From contig NZ_LFMD02000003.1 in assembly GCF_015776785.2 (NCBI RefSeq), forward strand, positions 769,798 to 833,797: a stretch of 64,000 nt of DNA, read 5' to 3'. Position 1 is the stretch's first letter. Every line of letters begins with the position of its first letter. The notes below the pieces were generated by a model that was not told where the DNA came from, did no database searches, and worked only from the letters and a program-made list of their open reading frames with translations. Of this stretch, positions 8,273 through 15,976 are shown piece by piece. A program made the translations under genes and the position numbers. The stretch is from Kitasatospora sp. SUK 42. GTDB lineage: Bacteria; Actinomycetota; Actinomycetes; Streptomycetales; Streptomycetaceae.

Positions 8273-9949
8273 TCAGCCGTGGCGGCCGCGACGGCGGGCG
8301 GCCAGGACGGCGAGACCACCGAGTCCGAGCAGGCCGGCACCGGCCAGCCCGAAGACCACCGGGGTGTTGCCCGCGCCGGTCGAGGGCAGCTGACCGCCGC
8401 CACCAGGGTGGTCGCCACCAGGCTGCCCGGCCGGGTACTCGCTGCCCGGGTTCTCAGTCGGGCGGTCCCCGGTCGGGGCGGGGGCCGCGCTCGACGTGGT
8501 CGCGCTCGCGGTCGGGGACGTCGGCGAGGTCGGCGCCGGGGACGTCGGCGCCGGAGAGGTCGGCCCCGGGGAGGTCGGCGTGTTCGTGGGCGTCGGCGTC
8601 GGAGAGGTCGGCGTGCCCGTAGGCGTCGGCGTCGGCGAAGTCGGCGTGCCCGTCGGCGTCGGCGTCGGCGAAGTCGGCGTGCCCGTCGGCGTCGGCGTCG
8701 GCGAAGTCGGCGTATCCGTCGGCGTCGGCGTCGGAGAGGTCGGCGTATCCGTAGGCGTCGGCGTCGGCGAAGTCGGCGTATCCGTCGGCGTCGGCGTCGA
8801 CGAAGTCGGCGTACCCGTCGGCGTCGGCGTCGGGCTCGGCGTCGCCTGGCAGTCCGGCAGGTCCCCGTCGAACGGGTAGCTGTGGAGCTCGTAGCCGCCG
8901 GAGCCGGTGTGGATCAGGTTGCCCGCGAGGTACACCCGGCCGTTCATGCCGGGCTCGGAGATGGTCGTGGTGCCGGCCGGGTTGCCGGCCAGGACGGACC
9001 CCTGGAACTGGGCGCTGCCGAGGATCTGGGCCGAGGTCGCGGTCGGGAAGTTGTACATCAGCTTCGAGCGCATCTCGGTGGTCTGGTCCCCCGCCAGCCC
9101 GGTGCCCGTGTAGGTGTTGATGACCGGGCTGTCCCCGAGCATGTTCACCACGACGGTGGCCCCGGCCGGGATGTTGTTGAAGACCAGGCCGATCTGCCCG
9201 CCGCTCGGCGAGGCGAGGTTCCGAGTGACGTTGAAGACCTGCTTCATGCTGGTCCCGTCACCGGTGAAGGTCGCCTCGCTGGCGGATATGTCGACGGTGC
9301 CGGTCGCGGCGGTCCGCCCGACGCAGGCGGAGACCTCCTCGATCTGGGTCAGCACCTCCCGGTACGGCGCGGCCGCGTTCGAGTCCTGGATCAACTCGCC
9401 GGTGGGGTCGATGTTGATGGTGCCGGTGGCGCTGCCCGCGTGGCGCAGGTTGCCGAAGGCCGTGCCGCTGGAGTCGATGCCGCCGATCAGGATCTGGTTG
9501 GCGGGCCGCACGTCGACGTTGCCGCCGGTGGTGACGAAGTCGCTGCCGTTCGGCGGGACGACGCGCGAGCCGACGCCCACGACGCCCATGTTGTAGGCGC
9601 CGCCGCCGTCCTTGTCGATGGTCAGGTTCCCCAGCGCGACGACCTTGCCCTCGGCCTCGGCCGCGCGGCCGTTCACCGTGTAGTCGCCGCCGGTGAAGAC
9701 GTTGATCGTGGCGTCCCGCCCGGGGAAGTCGCCGTTGTGCACCGGCGGCCAGGTCGCGGGGCAGTCGGGCCCGGAGCAGGCGCCCAGGGGCGGGGCCAGC
9801 GGGGCGGCCGAACCGACCGTCAGCACGGCGGCCAGCGGAACCGCGGTGACGACGGTCGCCGCGGCGATCCGGACGGCCCGGCGACGGCCGGTGGTTCTTC
9901 TTCTCGTGGTGGCCGCCCTGTGTCTCGGCGAGCCGGTGGTCTGAGCCAT
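8273..9949 (-). CDS. Choice-of-anchor A family surface protein with LPxTG sortase signal
   Basis: A 558-residue exported protein. It has a signal peptide after an Arg-rich n-region (RRRTTGRRRAVR, then IAAATVVTAVP) and a choice-of-anchor-A domain of about 330 residues with motifs such as NVFTGGDYTVNGRAAEAEGK and GNLTIDKDG. A Pro/Thr spacer of 11-residue repeats follows, then the sorting signal LPSTG, a hydrophobic helix and a positive tail (RRRGRHG). It should be linked to the wall by a sortase. The ATG at 9949 has a GAGGAA site; an upstream in-frame start is less likely. The upstream gap carries CTGAT / ATCAG (10082-10097), a weak operator candidate. Confidence 0.85.
   Translation of the reverse strand: MAQTTGSPRHRAATTRRRTTGRRRAVRIAAATVVTAVPLAAVLTVGSAAPLAPPLGACSGPDCPATWPPVHNGDFPGRDATINVFTGGDYTVNGRAAEAEGKVVALGNLTIDKDGGGAYNMGVVGVGSRVVPPNGSDFVTTGGNVDVRPANQILIGGIDSSGTAFGNLRHAGSATGTINIDPTGELIQDSNAAAPYREVLTQIEEVSACVGRTAATGTVDISASEATFTGDGTSMKQVFNVTRNLASPSGGQIGLVFNNIPAGATVVVNMLGDSPVINTYTGTGLAGDQTTEMRSKLMYNFPTATSAQILGSAQFQGSVLAGNPAGTTTISEPGMNGRVYLAGNLIHTGSGGYELHSYPFDGDLPDCQATPSPTPTPTGTPTSSTPTPTDTPTSPTPTPTDTPTSPTPTPTDTPTSPTPTPTGTPTSPTPTPTGTPTSPTPTPTGTPTSPTPTPTNTPTSPGPTSPAPTSPAPTSPTSPTASATTSSAAPAPTGDRPTENPGSEYPAGQPGGDHPGGGGQLPSTGAGNTPVVFGLAGAGLLGLGGLAVLAARRRGRHG
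8571..8844 (-). repeat. 33-bp tandem repeats encoding a Pro/Thr spacer
   Basis: About eight near-identical 33-base units encode 11-residue repeats of the form D/G/N-TPTSPTPTPT. They form the wall-spanning stalk of the LPxTG surface protein. Near-identity of neighbouring units suggests recent expansion by slippage or recombination. Confidence 0.85.
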
Positions 9950-10182
9950 CGACAATTCCTCCGCGCGTGGCAACGGACAGGTCCCGACGACCTGCCAGGT
10001 TCTGTGTGATCTGCTGTCGAACACGCAGATCCGGGACATCCAACACTAAATCGGACTTTTACACCCTACAGAGCCTCAGTTCTGATATGGAAATCAGCTG
10101 ATCGGACCAACGACGGCTCCCCACCCACTCCAAACCCCCGGTCGACGGTCGGGCGACGGCCGAACGGGCTAGGTTGGAGGGC

Positions 10183-10890
10183 ATGACCACCGAGGCCCAG
10201 GACCAGAGCGCGCCGCTCGTCGCCGTCGCGTCCGCCGACGACGTGCTGCGGCACCCCGAGGCGGGCGAGCACCTGCTCACCGCACTCGAACAGGAGCGCG
10301 CCGCGCGCTTCCGGCAGGAGTCCGGGCGGATCGACTTCACCGCCGGACACGTGCTGGTCCGGCTCTGCGCCGCCCGGCTGCTCGGCGTCCCGGCGGCGGA
10401 ACTCGTCCTGGCCCAGCGGTGCCCGGACTGCGGGCTCGCCGACCACGGCAAGCCCTACCTGCCGGACCACCCGGGGGTGCACGTGAGCCTGTCCCACACC
10501 CGGGGCGTGGTCGCGGCCGGGGCCGGGTACCAGCCGGTCGGCGTGGACGTCGAGCTGTCCGCGCGGGGCGGATCGCTGCGCGCGGTCGCCCGCCGGGTGC
10601 TCACCCCCGCCGAGCTCGCCCTGGTCGAGGCGGCCCCCGAGCCGGACCAGGCGTTCCTGCGGCAGTGGGTGCGCAAGGAGTCGCTGATCAAGATCGGCCG
10701 AACCACCCTGGACACCCTCGGACAGGTCGACCTCGCCGCCCTGCCGCTGGACGTCCCGCCCGGCGCCCCGCTGCGCAGCCGGTTCGAGGACCTGCACCTG
10801 CTCGACTGGACCGACCCGGAGCACGGCGCCGTCGTCGCGGCGGTCAGCACCGCCCCGCCGCGCGTCGTACGGCTGACCACGGCGGGCTGA
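10183..10890 (+). CDS. Sfp-type 4'-phosphopantetheinyl transferase
   Basis: A 235-residue enzyme that transfers phosphopantetheine from CoA to carrier-protein serines, activating polyketide, nonribosomal peptide or fatty-acid synthases. The signature is present: GVDVE (Mg-binding Asp/Glu) and WVRKESLIKIGR (the W-x-x-KE-x-x-x-K motif), with GKPYLPDHPGVHVSLSHT as the P1-P2 region. The ATG at 10183 lies just after GGAGG; a TTG nine bases upstream is the alternative. It stands alone with no biosynthetic genes adjacent, so it is probably a general, genome-wide activator. Confidence 0.9.
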   Translation: MTTEAQDQSAPLVAVASADDVLRHPEAGEHLLTALEQERAARFRQESGRIDFTAGHVLVRLCAARLLGVPAAELVLAQRCPDCGLADHGKPYLPDHPGVHVSLSHTRGVVAAGAGYQPVGVDVELSARGGSLRAVARRVLTPAELALVEAAPEPDQAFLRQWVRKESLIKIGRTTLDTLGQVDLAALPLDVPPGAPLRSRFEDLHLLDWTDPEHGAVVAAVSTAPPRVVRLTTAG

Positions 10891-11030
10891 ACCGGGCCGG
10901 TCGCGGTGGGGTGAGCGGGCACCCGAGCACGGGGCCTGCGGATAAGCGGTGTTAGCGTGCCTGGTCGTGGGCGCGCCGACGGCGCATGCCCGCCGACCCA
11001 GCTGCCCACCGGATCAAAGGGTGCCCCGCC

Positions 11031-11513
11031 ATGGCCAAGTTCCTGCTGAGCCTGCACGTCCTCGCGTCGGTCCTGTTCATAGGCCCGGTCGCGGTGGCCG
11101 TCAGCATGTTCCCGCGCCGCGCGAAGGCCGCGCTGGCCGGCGGGCCGGACCAGGCCTCGGACGCGGGTGTGCTGCGCGTCCTGCACCGGATCACCCAGGT
11201 CTACGCGCTGCTGGGCGTCGCCGTACCGGTGCTGGGCATCGGACTGGCGCAGGTGATGGACGTGCTCGGGCAGTCCTGGATGATCGCCTCCATGGTGCTC
11301 ACCGCCATCGCCGCGCTCTCCCTGCTGCTGTTCGTCCTGCCCGGCCAGCAGGCCGCCGTGGACGCGCTCGGCCTCGAAGCCCAGGACGAGCAGCGCACCA
11401 AGGCCGTCAACGGCCTGCGGCTGCTGCCGATGACCGCCGGGGTGTTCAACCTGCTGTGGGCCGTGGTCGTGGTGCTGATGATCGTCCGCCCGGGGTCGAC
11501 CACCGGCGCCTGA
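11031..11513 (+). CDS. DUF2269-like integral membrane protein
   Basis: A 160-residue protein with four predicted membrane helices: KFLLSLHVLASVLFIGPVAV with a membrane histidine, QVYALLGVAVPVLGIGLAQV, IASMVLTAIAALSLLLFVLP and AGVFNLLWAVVVVLMIV. This matches small DUF2269-type proteins common in Streptomyces; function unknown. The ATG before KFLLS is chosen because the first helix starts there; upstream frame is open but polar. Confidence 0.7.
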   Translation: MAKFLLSLHVLASVLFIGPVAVAVSMFPRRAKAALAGGPDQASDAGVLRVLHRITQVYALLGVAVPVLGIGLAQVMDVLGQSWMIASMVLTAIAALSLLLFVLPGQQAAVDALGLEAQDEQRTKAVNGLRLLPMTAGVFNLLWAVVVVLMIVRPGSTTGA

Positions 11514-11592
11514 GCCGCCTCCCCCTCCCCTCGCTTCCCCTCCTCTCCTCCCCCTCCCGCCGACCGGGTTGGTTCGAGTACCGTCCTTGGCC

Positions 11593-12417
11593 ATGACGAT
11601 CATGGCGGGCATGGGCAGCCCCACGGGGACCGGCGTCGGCCCGCTGCTGCGCGGCTGGCGGGAGCGACGACAGCTCAGCCAGCTGCAACTGGCACTGCGG
11701 GCGGACTCCTCGGCCCGGCACCTCAGCTTCGTCGAGAACGGCCGCGCCCGCCCGAGCCGGGAGCTGCTGCTGCGGCTGGCCGAGCAGCTGAACGTCCCGG
11801 TGCGCGAGCGCAACACCCTGCTGCTCGCGGCCGGCTACGCCCCGCAGTACTCCGAGACGCCGCTGGACGACCCGTCGATGGACGCGTTGCGCGGCGGCAT
11901 CGAGCGGCTGCTCGCCGCCCACGACCCGTACCCGGCGGTGGTCGTCGACGGAGCCTTCCGGGTGCTCGCGACCAACCGCTCGCTGGCCCTGCTGCTGGAC
12001 GGCGTCGCCCCGCACCTGCTCCAGCCGCCGTTCAACGCGATCCGGGTCACCCTCCACCCGGACGGGCTGGCGCCGCGCATCGTCAACCACCGGCAGTGGC
12101 GGCGGCACCTGCTGGAACGGATGGAGCAGCAGCTGGAACTGGTCCGCGCCGAGCCGCTGCGGCAGCTGTACGAGGAGGTCCGCGGCTATCCCGAGCCGGC
12201 CGACGACCCGACCGAGGACGCCGCCGAGGGCAACTCCCCGTTCGCGCTGCCGCTGCGGATCCGGCACGACGGGCGGGTGCTCTCCTTCCTGTCCACCATC
12301 GCGACCTTCAACACCCCGCTGGACGTGACCGTCTCCGAGCTGGCGATGGAGACCTTCCTGCCGGCCGACGCCGAGACGGTCCGCTTCCTGCAGTCCGTGG
12401 TGGGCCCGGAAGGCTAG
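11593..12417 (+). CDS. XRE family regulator with MmyB-like ligand domain
   Basis: A 274-residue protein. Residues 10-75 form an XRE helix-turn-helix (LRGWRERRQLSQLQLALRAD, then HLSFVENGRARPSRELLLRL); the rest is the MmyB-type domain (VVVDGAFRVLATNRSLALLL ... STIATFNTPLDVTVSELAME), which in homologues binds fatty-acid-like ligands. Typically such regulators control an adjacent oxidoreductase or membrane protein. No ribosome site is seen before the ATG, so the mRNA may be leaderless. The stop overlaps the stop of the convergent membrane-protein gene. Confidence 0.85.
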   Translation: MTIMAGMGSPTGTGVGPLLRGWRERRQLSQLQLALRADSSARHLSFVENGRARPSRELLLRLAEQLNVPVRERNTLLLAAGYAPQYSETPLDDPSMDALRGGIERLLAAHDPYPAVVVDGAFRVLATNRSLALLLDGVAPHLLQPPFNAIRVTLHPDGLAPRIVNHRQWRRHLLERMEQQLELVRAEPLRQLYEEVRGYPEPADDPTEDAAEGNSPFALPLRIRHDGRVLSFLSTIATFNTPLDVTVSELAMETFLPADAETVRFLQSVVGPEG

Positions 12418-12857
12418 GGAACCTCGGTCCGGTTGCCGTTCCGGCGCAGGGCGGTGAGCTGCAGGACGGCGAACAGGGCCACCACGGCGGCCTGGGCCGG
12501 GATCCAGACGGTGCCCGCCACGGTCGGCTCCGGCCCGACGGTGAGCGCGACCAGGCTGAGCACCGTCCAGACGATGTTGAGGCCGGCCACGGTCAGGACG
12601 GCCAACCGGTGCGGGCTCCGGCGAGCGGCCAGCACGCCGACCGCCAGGGCGTAGCCGACGAGGAAGAGTCCGAGGCCCAGCAGGGCGGTGCGGCCGATGC
12701 CGAGCAGTTCGCCGAGCGGGCCGGGGAAAACCACATAGGCCAGGCCGTTGCCACCGGTCACGAGGGCGTCCAGGCCGAGGGCGCCGCGCACGCTCCACGG
12801 CGACAGTGTGGAGGCGACGGGCGTGCGGGTGCTGGCGTGACGCGTACCGGCGGACAT
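12414..12857 (-). CDS. Four-helix integral membrane protein, unassigned
   Basis: A 147-residue protein with a polar N terminus and four hydrophobic segments (for example ALLGLGLFLVGYALAVGVLA and IPAQAAVVALFAVLQLTALR). No named family is recognised with confidence. An AGGAGG ribosome site precedes the ATG. It is convergent with the XRE regulator, their stop codons overlapping by four bases, so each transcript must run antisense into the other unless it stops within the gene. Confidence 0.65.
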   Translation of the reverse strand: MSAGTRHASTRTPVASTLSPWSVRGALGLDALVTGGNGLAYVVFPGPLGELLGIGRTALLGLGLFLVGYALAVGVLAARRSPHRLAVLTVAGLNIVWTVLSLVALTVGPEPTVAGTVWIPAQAAVVALFAVLQLTALRRNGNRTEVP

Positions 12858-12975
12858 GGCGGATCGGCCTCCTGACGGGGTCGGGGATCCCGGCGGCCGC
12901 GGCGCCGACCGGGTGCCTCCACCCTGCCCGGCCGGTCGGCCGGCGTCGATTACCTCGCAGGTAAGGGCCTTCGGC

Positions 12976-13965
12976 TCACGGCCTGCGCGGCTGCCGGAGC
13001 AGCACGCCCGCCCGCTTCACCGCGCGGGCGGTGATCGTGGTCTCGGCGCGGGCGACCCCGAGCGGGCCGAGGGTGTCGGTCAGGAAGCGGTAGAGGCCGT
13101 CGTGGTCCGGGCAGAACAGCGTGGCCAGCAGGTTGGTCGGGCCGCTGGTGGCGAACACCCCGTGCACCTGCGGGTGGCGGGCCAGCGCGGCACCGACCTC
13201 CGCGAGCCGGCCGGGCGGCACGTCCAGCCAGAGGTTGGCGTCCACGGCCATGCCGAGCAGCCTCGGGTCCACGGTGGCGTGGGTGCGCAGCAGTCCGGCC
13301 TCGTCCAGCCGGTGCAGGCGGCGCCGCACCGTCGACTCGGGCGCGCCGACCGCTCCGGCCAGCACGGCGTGGGACTGCCGGGCGTCCTCCTCCAGCCGGT
13401 CCAGCAGCGCGCGGTCGAGGCCGTCCAGCGGCGGGGGTGCGGCGCGGCGCGGGACGACGGGCCGGGCGAGCGCGGCGGCCTCCGGCCCGGTCAGGTAGCC
13501 GGCCTGCCACTGCCCGGCGTCGGAGAAGGCGTGCAGCACGGCGTGGGTGGTGGTCTCGGTGACGGCTCCGGTCGCGGGCAACTGCCCGTACAGCAGGCGG
13601 TCGCGGGCCCCGGTGTCGCTCAGCATGACGGCGCCGACCTCGTGCCCGCCGAGCATCACGTCGACGAAGGGCACGTCGGGGCGATCGGCCATCGCCCGGG
13701 CGATGGCGTCCGCCCGGCCGCTCAGCACCCGGACCCGCAGCAGCAGGGCGCCCACGGCGGCGTCCTCGACGTCGGGCATCCGGACCACCCGTAGCACCCC
13801 GGCCTCCCGCATCCGGCCGAGACGGCGGGTGACCGTCCGGGCGGAGACGCCCAGCACCTCGGCGATCCGGCCGGGCTCGGCCCGTCCGTCCACCTGCAGC
13901 GCGCAGACCAGGCGGCGGTCGAGGGTGTCCAGGACGGTGTCCGGATCGGTCGTCGCAAGATCCAT
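12976..13965 (-). CDS. Double-length Lrp/AsnC family regulator
   Basis: A 329-residue protein containing two complete Lrp/AsnC units in tandem: a first helix-turn-helix (LDRRLVCALQVDGRAEPGRI) with its ligand-like domain (VGALLLRVRV), and a second (LDRALLDRLEEDARQSHAVL ... TVRRRLHRLDEAGLL) with NLWLDVPPGRLAEVGAALAR and the C-terminal strand. Ordinary family members are about 150 residues, so this is a fused duplication, known in actinomycetes. A GGAG site supports the ATG. It is divergent from the phosphatase-like gene across 120 bases and may regulate it. Confidence 0.85.
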   Translation of the reverse strand: MDLATTDPDTVLDTLDRRLVCALQVDGRAEPGRIAEVLGVSARTVTRRLGRMREAGVLRVVRMPDVEDAAVGALLLRVRVLSGRADAIARAMADRPDVPFVDVMLGGHEVGAVMLSDTGARDRLLYGQLPATGAVTETTTHAVLHAFSDAGQWQAGYLTGPEAAALARPVVPRRAAPPPLDGLDRALLDRLEEDARQSHAVLAGAVGAPESTVRRRLHRLDEAGLLRTHATVDPRLLGMAVDANLWLDVPPGRLAEVGAALARHPQVHGVFATSGPTNLLATLFCPDHDGLYRFLTDTLGPLGVARAETTITARAVKRAGVLLRQPRRP

Positions 13966-14085
13966 GGTGTCCGATCTCCGTCACTTGGCGATGCTTGTGC
14001 GTCCTGTTCGGCAGCGCCGACGGTACTCCTTGTCGTGCGCGGCCGGACGGCGTTCCGGCCCGGGAGCCGAGAGGGAGTCACCGCG

Positions 14086-14949
14086 ATGAGCACGATGAAC
14101 ACGACGGACGTGATGGACGTGATGCACGTGATGGACGTGACGGAGCTGTGGGCGCTGGCGGAGGGGGTGGAGGCCGCGGTGCGCGCGGTCGGCGCGGGGC
14201 TGGCGGCCCGGCGTCCGGTCGATCCCGTCCCGGCCCGGACCGCCGAGGAGGCGCTGGCGCGTTTCACCGAGCTGGACGGCCCGGCCGCCGCCGAACTGCG
14301 CGAACGACTGACCGCGCTGTACCCGCAGGCCGGGTGGGTACCGGAGGAGCTGGACGGCTCGGTGCCCGCCGAGGGCGAGTGGTGGATGTGCGACGCGACC
14401 GACGGCGCGGTGCAGTACCTGCTCGGGCAGCCGCACTGGGCGGTGACGGCGGCACTGGTGCGGGACGGCGCGGCCGTGCTGGCCGTGGTGCACGCCCCGG
14501 AGCTGTTCGGCGCGGGCCGCACCTACCGGGCGGTGCTGGGCGGCGGGGCCCGACTGGACGGGCGGCCGATCGCGCCGCCGGAGCGCGAGTTGAGGGCCGC
14601 CGTCGCCGCCACCAGCCAACCGCCGCTGGTGGCCTCCGACCCGGTGGCGCTGCGCCGGGCCGGCGAGTCGCTGTCCGCGATGGCGGGCGCGGCCTTGGCG
14701 GTGCGCAACCTCGGCCCGACCGCACTACAGGTGGCCCAGGTCGGCTCCGGGCACCTGGCGCTGTTCTGGGAGTACGGCCCGGACGCGGGCAACCTGCTGC
14801 CCGGCGCGCTGATCGCGAGCGAGGCGGGCGCGGCGGTGACGGACGCCGCCGGGGCGGCCTGGACGGCCGCCTCCGACAGCTTCCTCGCCGCCGCACCCGG
14901 GCTGCACGCGGACGCGGTGGAGGTCCTGCGGGCGGTCAGCCGGGGTTGA
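14086..14949 (+). CDS. Inositol monophosphatase family protein
   Basis: A 287-residue protein of the IMPase/CysQ fold. The metal-binding centre appears as DATDGAVQYLLG, in place of the usual DPxDGTxxF, with an upstream acidic EELDGSVPAEGEWW segment; the C-terminal motif is EYGPDAGNLLPGALIASEAG, where WD of the family (W-D-xAAG) is replaced. Altered motifs mean that the substrate and even activity are uncertain. The N terminus is encoded by a short GTGATGGAC-type repeat. A GGAG site lies upstream. Divergent from the double Lrp gene. Confidence 0.7.
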   Translation: MSTMNTTDVMDVMHVMDVTELWALAEGVEAAVRAVGAGLAARRPVDPVPARTAEEALARFTELDGPAAAELRERLTALYPQAGWVPEELDGSVPAEGEWWMCDATDGAVQYLLGQPHWAVTAALVRDGAAVLAVVHAPELFGAGRTYRAVLGGGARLDGRPIAPPERELRAAVAATSQPPLVASDPVALRRAGESLSAMAGAALAVRNLGPTALQVAQVGSGHLALFWEYGPDAGNLLPGALIASEAGAAVTDAAGAAWTAASDSFLAAAPGLHADAVEVLRAVSRG

Positions 14950-14983
14950 ACCCGGCTGGGGTTGAAATCAGTTGGGGCTGAAC

Positions 14984-15045
14984 TCAGGTGAGGGTGACGT
15001 CAGGTGAGGTTGACGTCAGGTGAGGTTGACGTCAGGTGAGGTTGA
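14984..15045. repeat. 16-bp tandem repeat containing the amidohydrolase stop codon
   Basis: Three perfect copies of GACGTCAGGTGAGGTT (from 14996) with a partial copy before them. The stop codon of the leftward amidohydrolase gene lies inside the last copy, so the repeat abuts the end of coding sequence. Confidence 0.85.
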
Positions 15046-15976
15046 ACAAGGCCGCCGCGTTGTCGTGACAGACCGCCCGCAGCCACTCCTCCCCCAGCCC
15101 CAGCCCGGCCAGCGCCTCCAGCTGGTGGACGTACCGGTAGGGGATGTTGGGGAAGTCGCTGCCGAGCAGCACCCGCTCCCGCAGCCCGCGCAGCCGCGGC
15201 AGCTCCTCGCGCGGGAACGGCGCGTCGGCCTCGGCGAAGTCGGTGAACGCCATGGTGGTGTCCAGCCGGACGGCCGGGTGGCGCTCGGCCAGGTCGAGGA
15301 AGTCTCCGTACTCGGACATGCCGAGGTGGGCGACCACCAGGACCAGGCCGGGGTGCCGCTTGAGCACCTCGCCGATCGGGCCGGGACCGGTGAACTCGCC
15401 CGGCACCGGCCCGGATCCGCAGTGGGTGACGACCGGGGTGCCGGTCTCGGCGAGCAACCCCCAGACCTCGTCCAGTGCCCGGTCCGTCGGGTCGTAGCCG
15501 CCGACCTGGAGGTGCGCCTTGAACACCCGGGCGCCGTCCTCGACCGCCCGCGCCACGTAACCGGCCGCGCCGGGCTCGGGGAAGAAGGTCGCGGTGTGCA
15601 GGCAGTCCGGGGTGCGGGCGGCGAAGTCGGCGGCCCAGGCGTTCAGCCAGGCGGCCATGCCGGGCTTGTGCGGGTAGAGCATCGAGGTGAACGCGCGGAC
15701 GCCGAACTCCCGCAGCCGCCGCACGCGTTGCTCCTCGGCCTCCCGGTAGGTGATCGGCCAGGGGCGGTTCACCAGCGGGCCGGCCGCGTCGAAGTACGCC
15801 CACACCTTGTCGAGGACGTTCTGCGGCATGAAGTGGGTGTGCACGTCGATCAGCCCCGGCAGGCCCAGGGCCTGCCAGAAGCTCCTCACGTCCGCCGTCT
15901 CCTGAGCGTTTTGAGCGTCCGGGGTGTCTTGGGCGTCTTGAACATCCTGGGCGTCCTGGGCGTCCTGGGCGTTCAC
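15032..15976 (-). CDS. Amidohydrolase (metal-dependent hydrolase, family 2)
   Basis: A 314-residue TIM-barrel hydrolase with the metal-binding DVHTHFMP after strand 1, HCGSGP, the histidine in VVAHLGMSEYGD, and GSDFPNIPY carrying the catalytic aspartate. Substrates in this family include amides and carboxylated aromatics (decarboxylation); none can be assigned. The GTG start overlaps the stop of the upstream acyl-CoA-dehydrogenase-like gene by four bases (GTGA), so translation is coupled. The N terminus is odd: an imperfect AQD tripeptide repeat of about 25 residues, encoded by a 9-bp repeat, precedes the enzyme domain. Confidence 0.8.
   Translation of the reverse strand: MNAQDAQDAQDVQDAQDTPDAQNAQETADVRSFWQALGLPGLIDVHTHFMPQNVLDKVWAYFDAAGPLVNRPWPITYREAEEQRVRRLREFGVRAFTSMLYPHKPGMAAWLNAWAADFAARTPDCLHTATFFPEPGAAGYVARAVEDGARVFKAHLQVGGYDPTDRALDEVWGLLAETGTPVVTHCGSGPVPGEFTGPGPIGEVLKRHPGLVLVVAHLGMSEYGDFLDLAERHPAVRLDTTMAFTDFAEADAPFPREELPRLRGLRERVLLGSDFPNIPYRYVHQLEALAGLGLGEEWLRAVCHDNAAALFNLT

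Noticed and set aside
8571..8844. CRISPR-like array
   Set aside because: Units are contiguous in-frame 33-bp repeats without spacers and encode the Pro/Thr stalk.
15000..15803. Alternative leftward frame over the amidohydrolase
   Set aside because: Arg/Gly/Pro-rich shadow frame; the amidohydrolase frame carries all metal-binding motifs.
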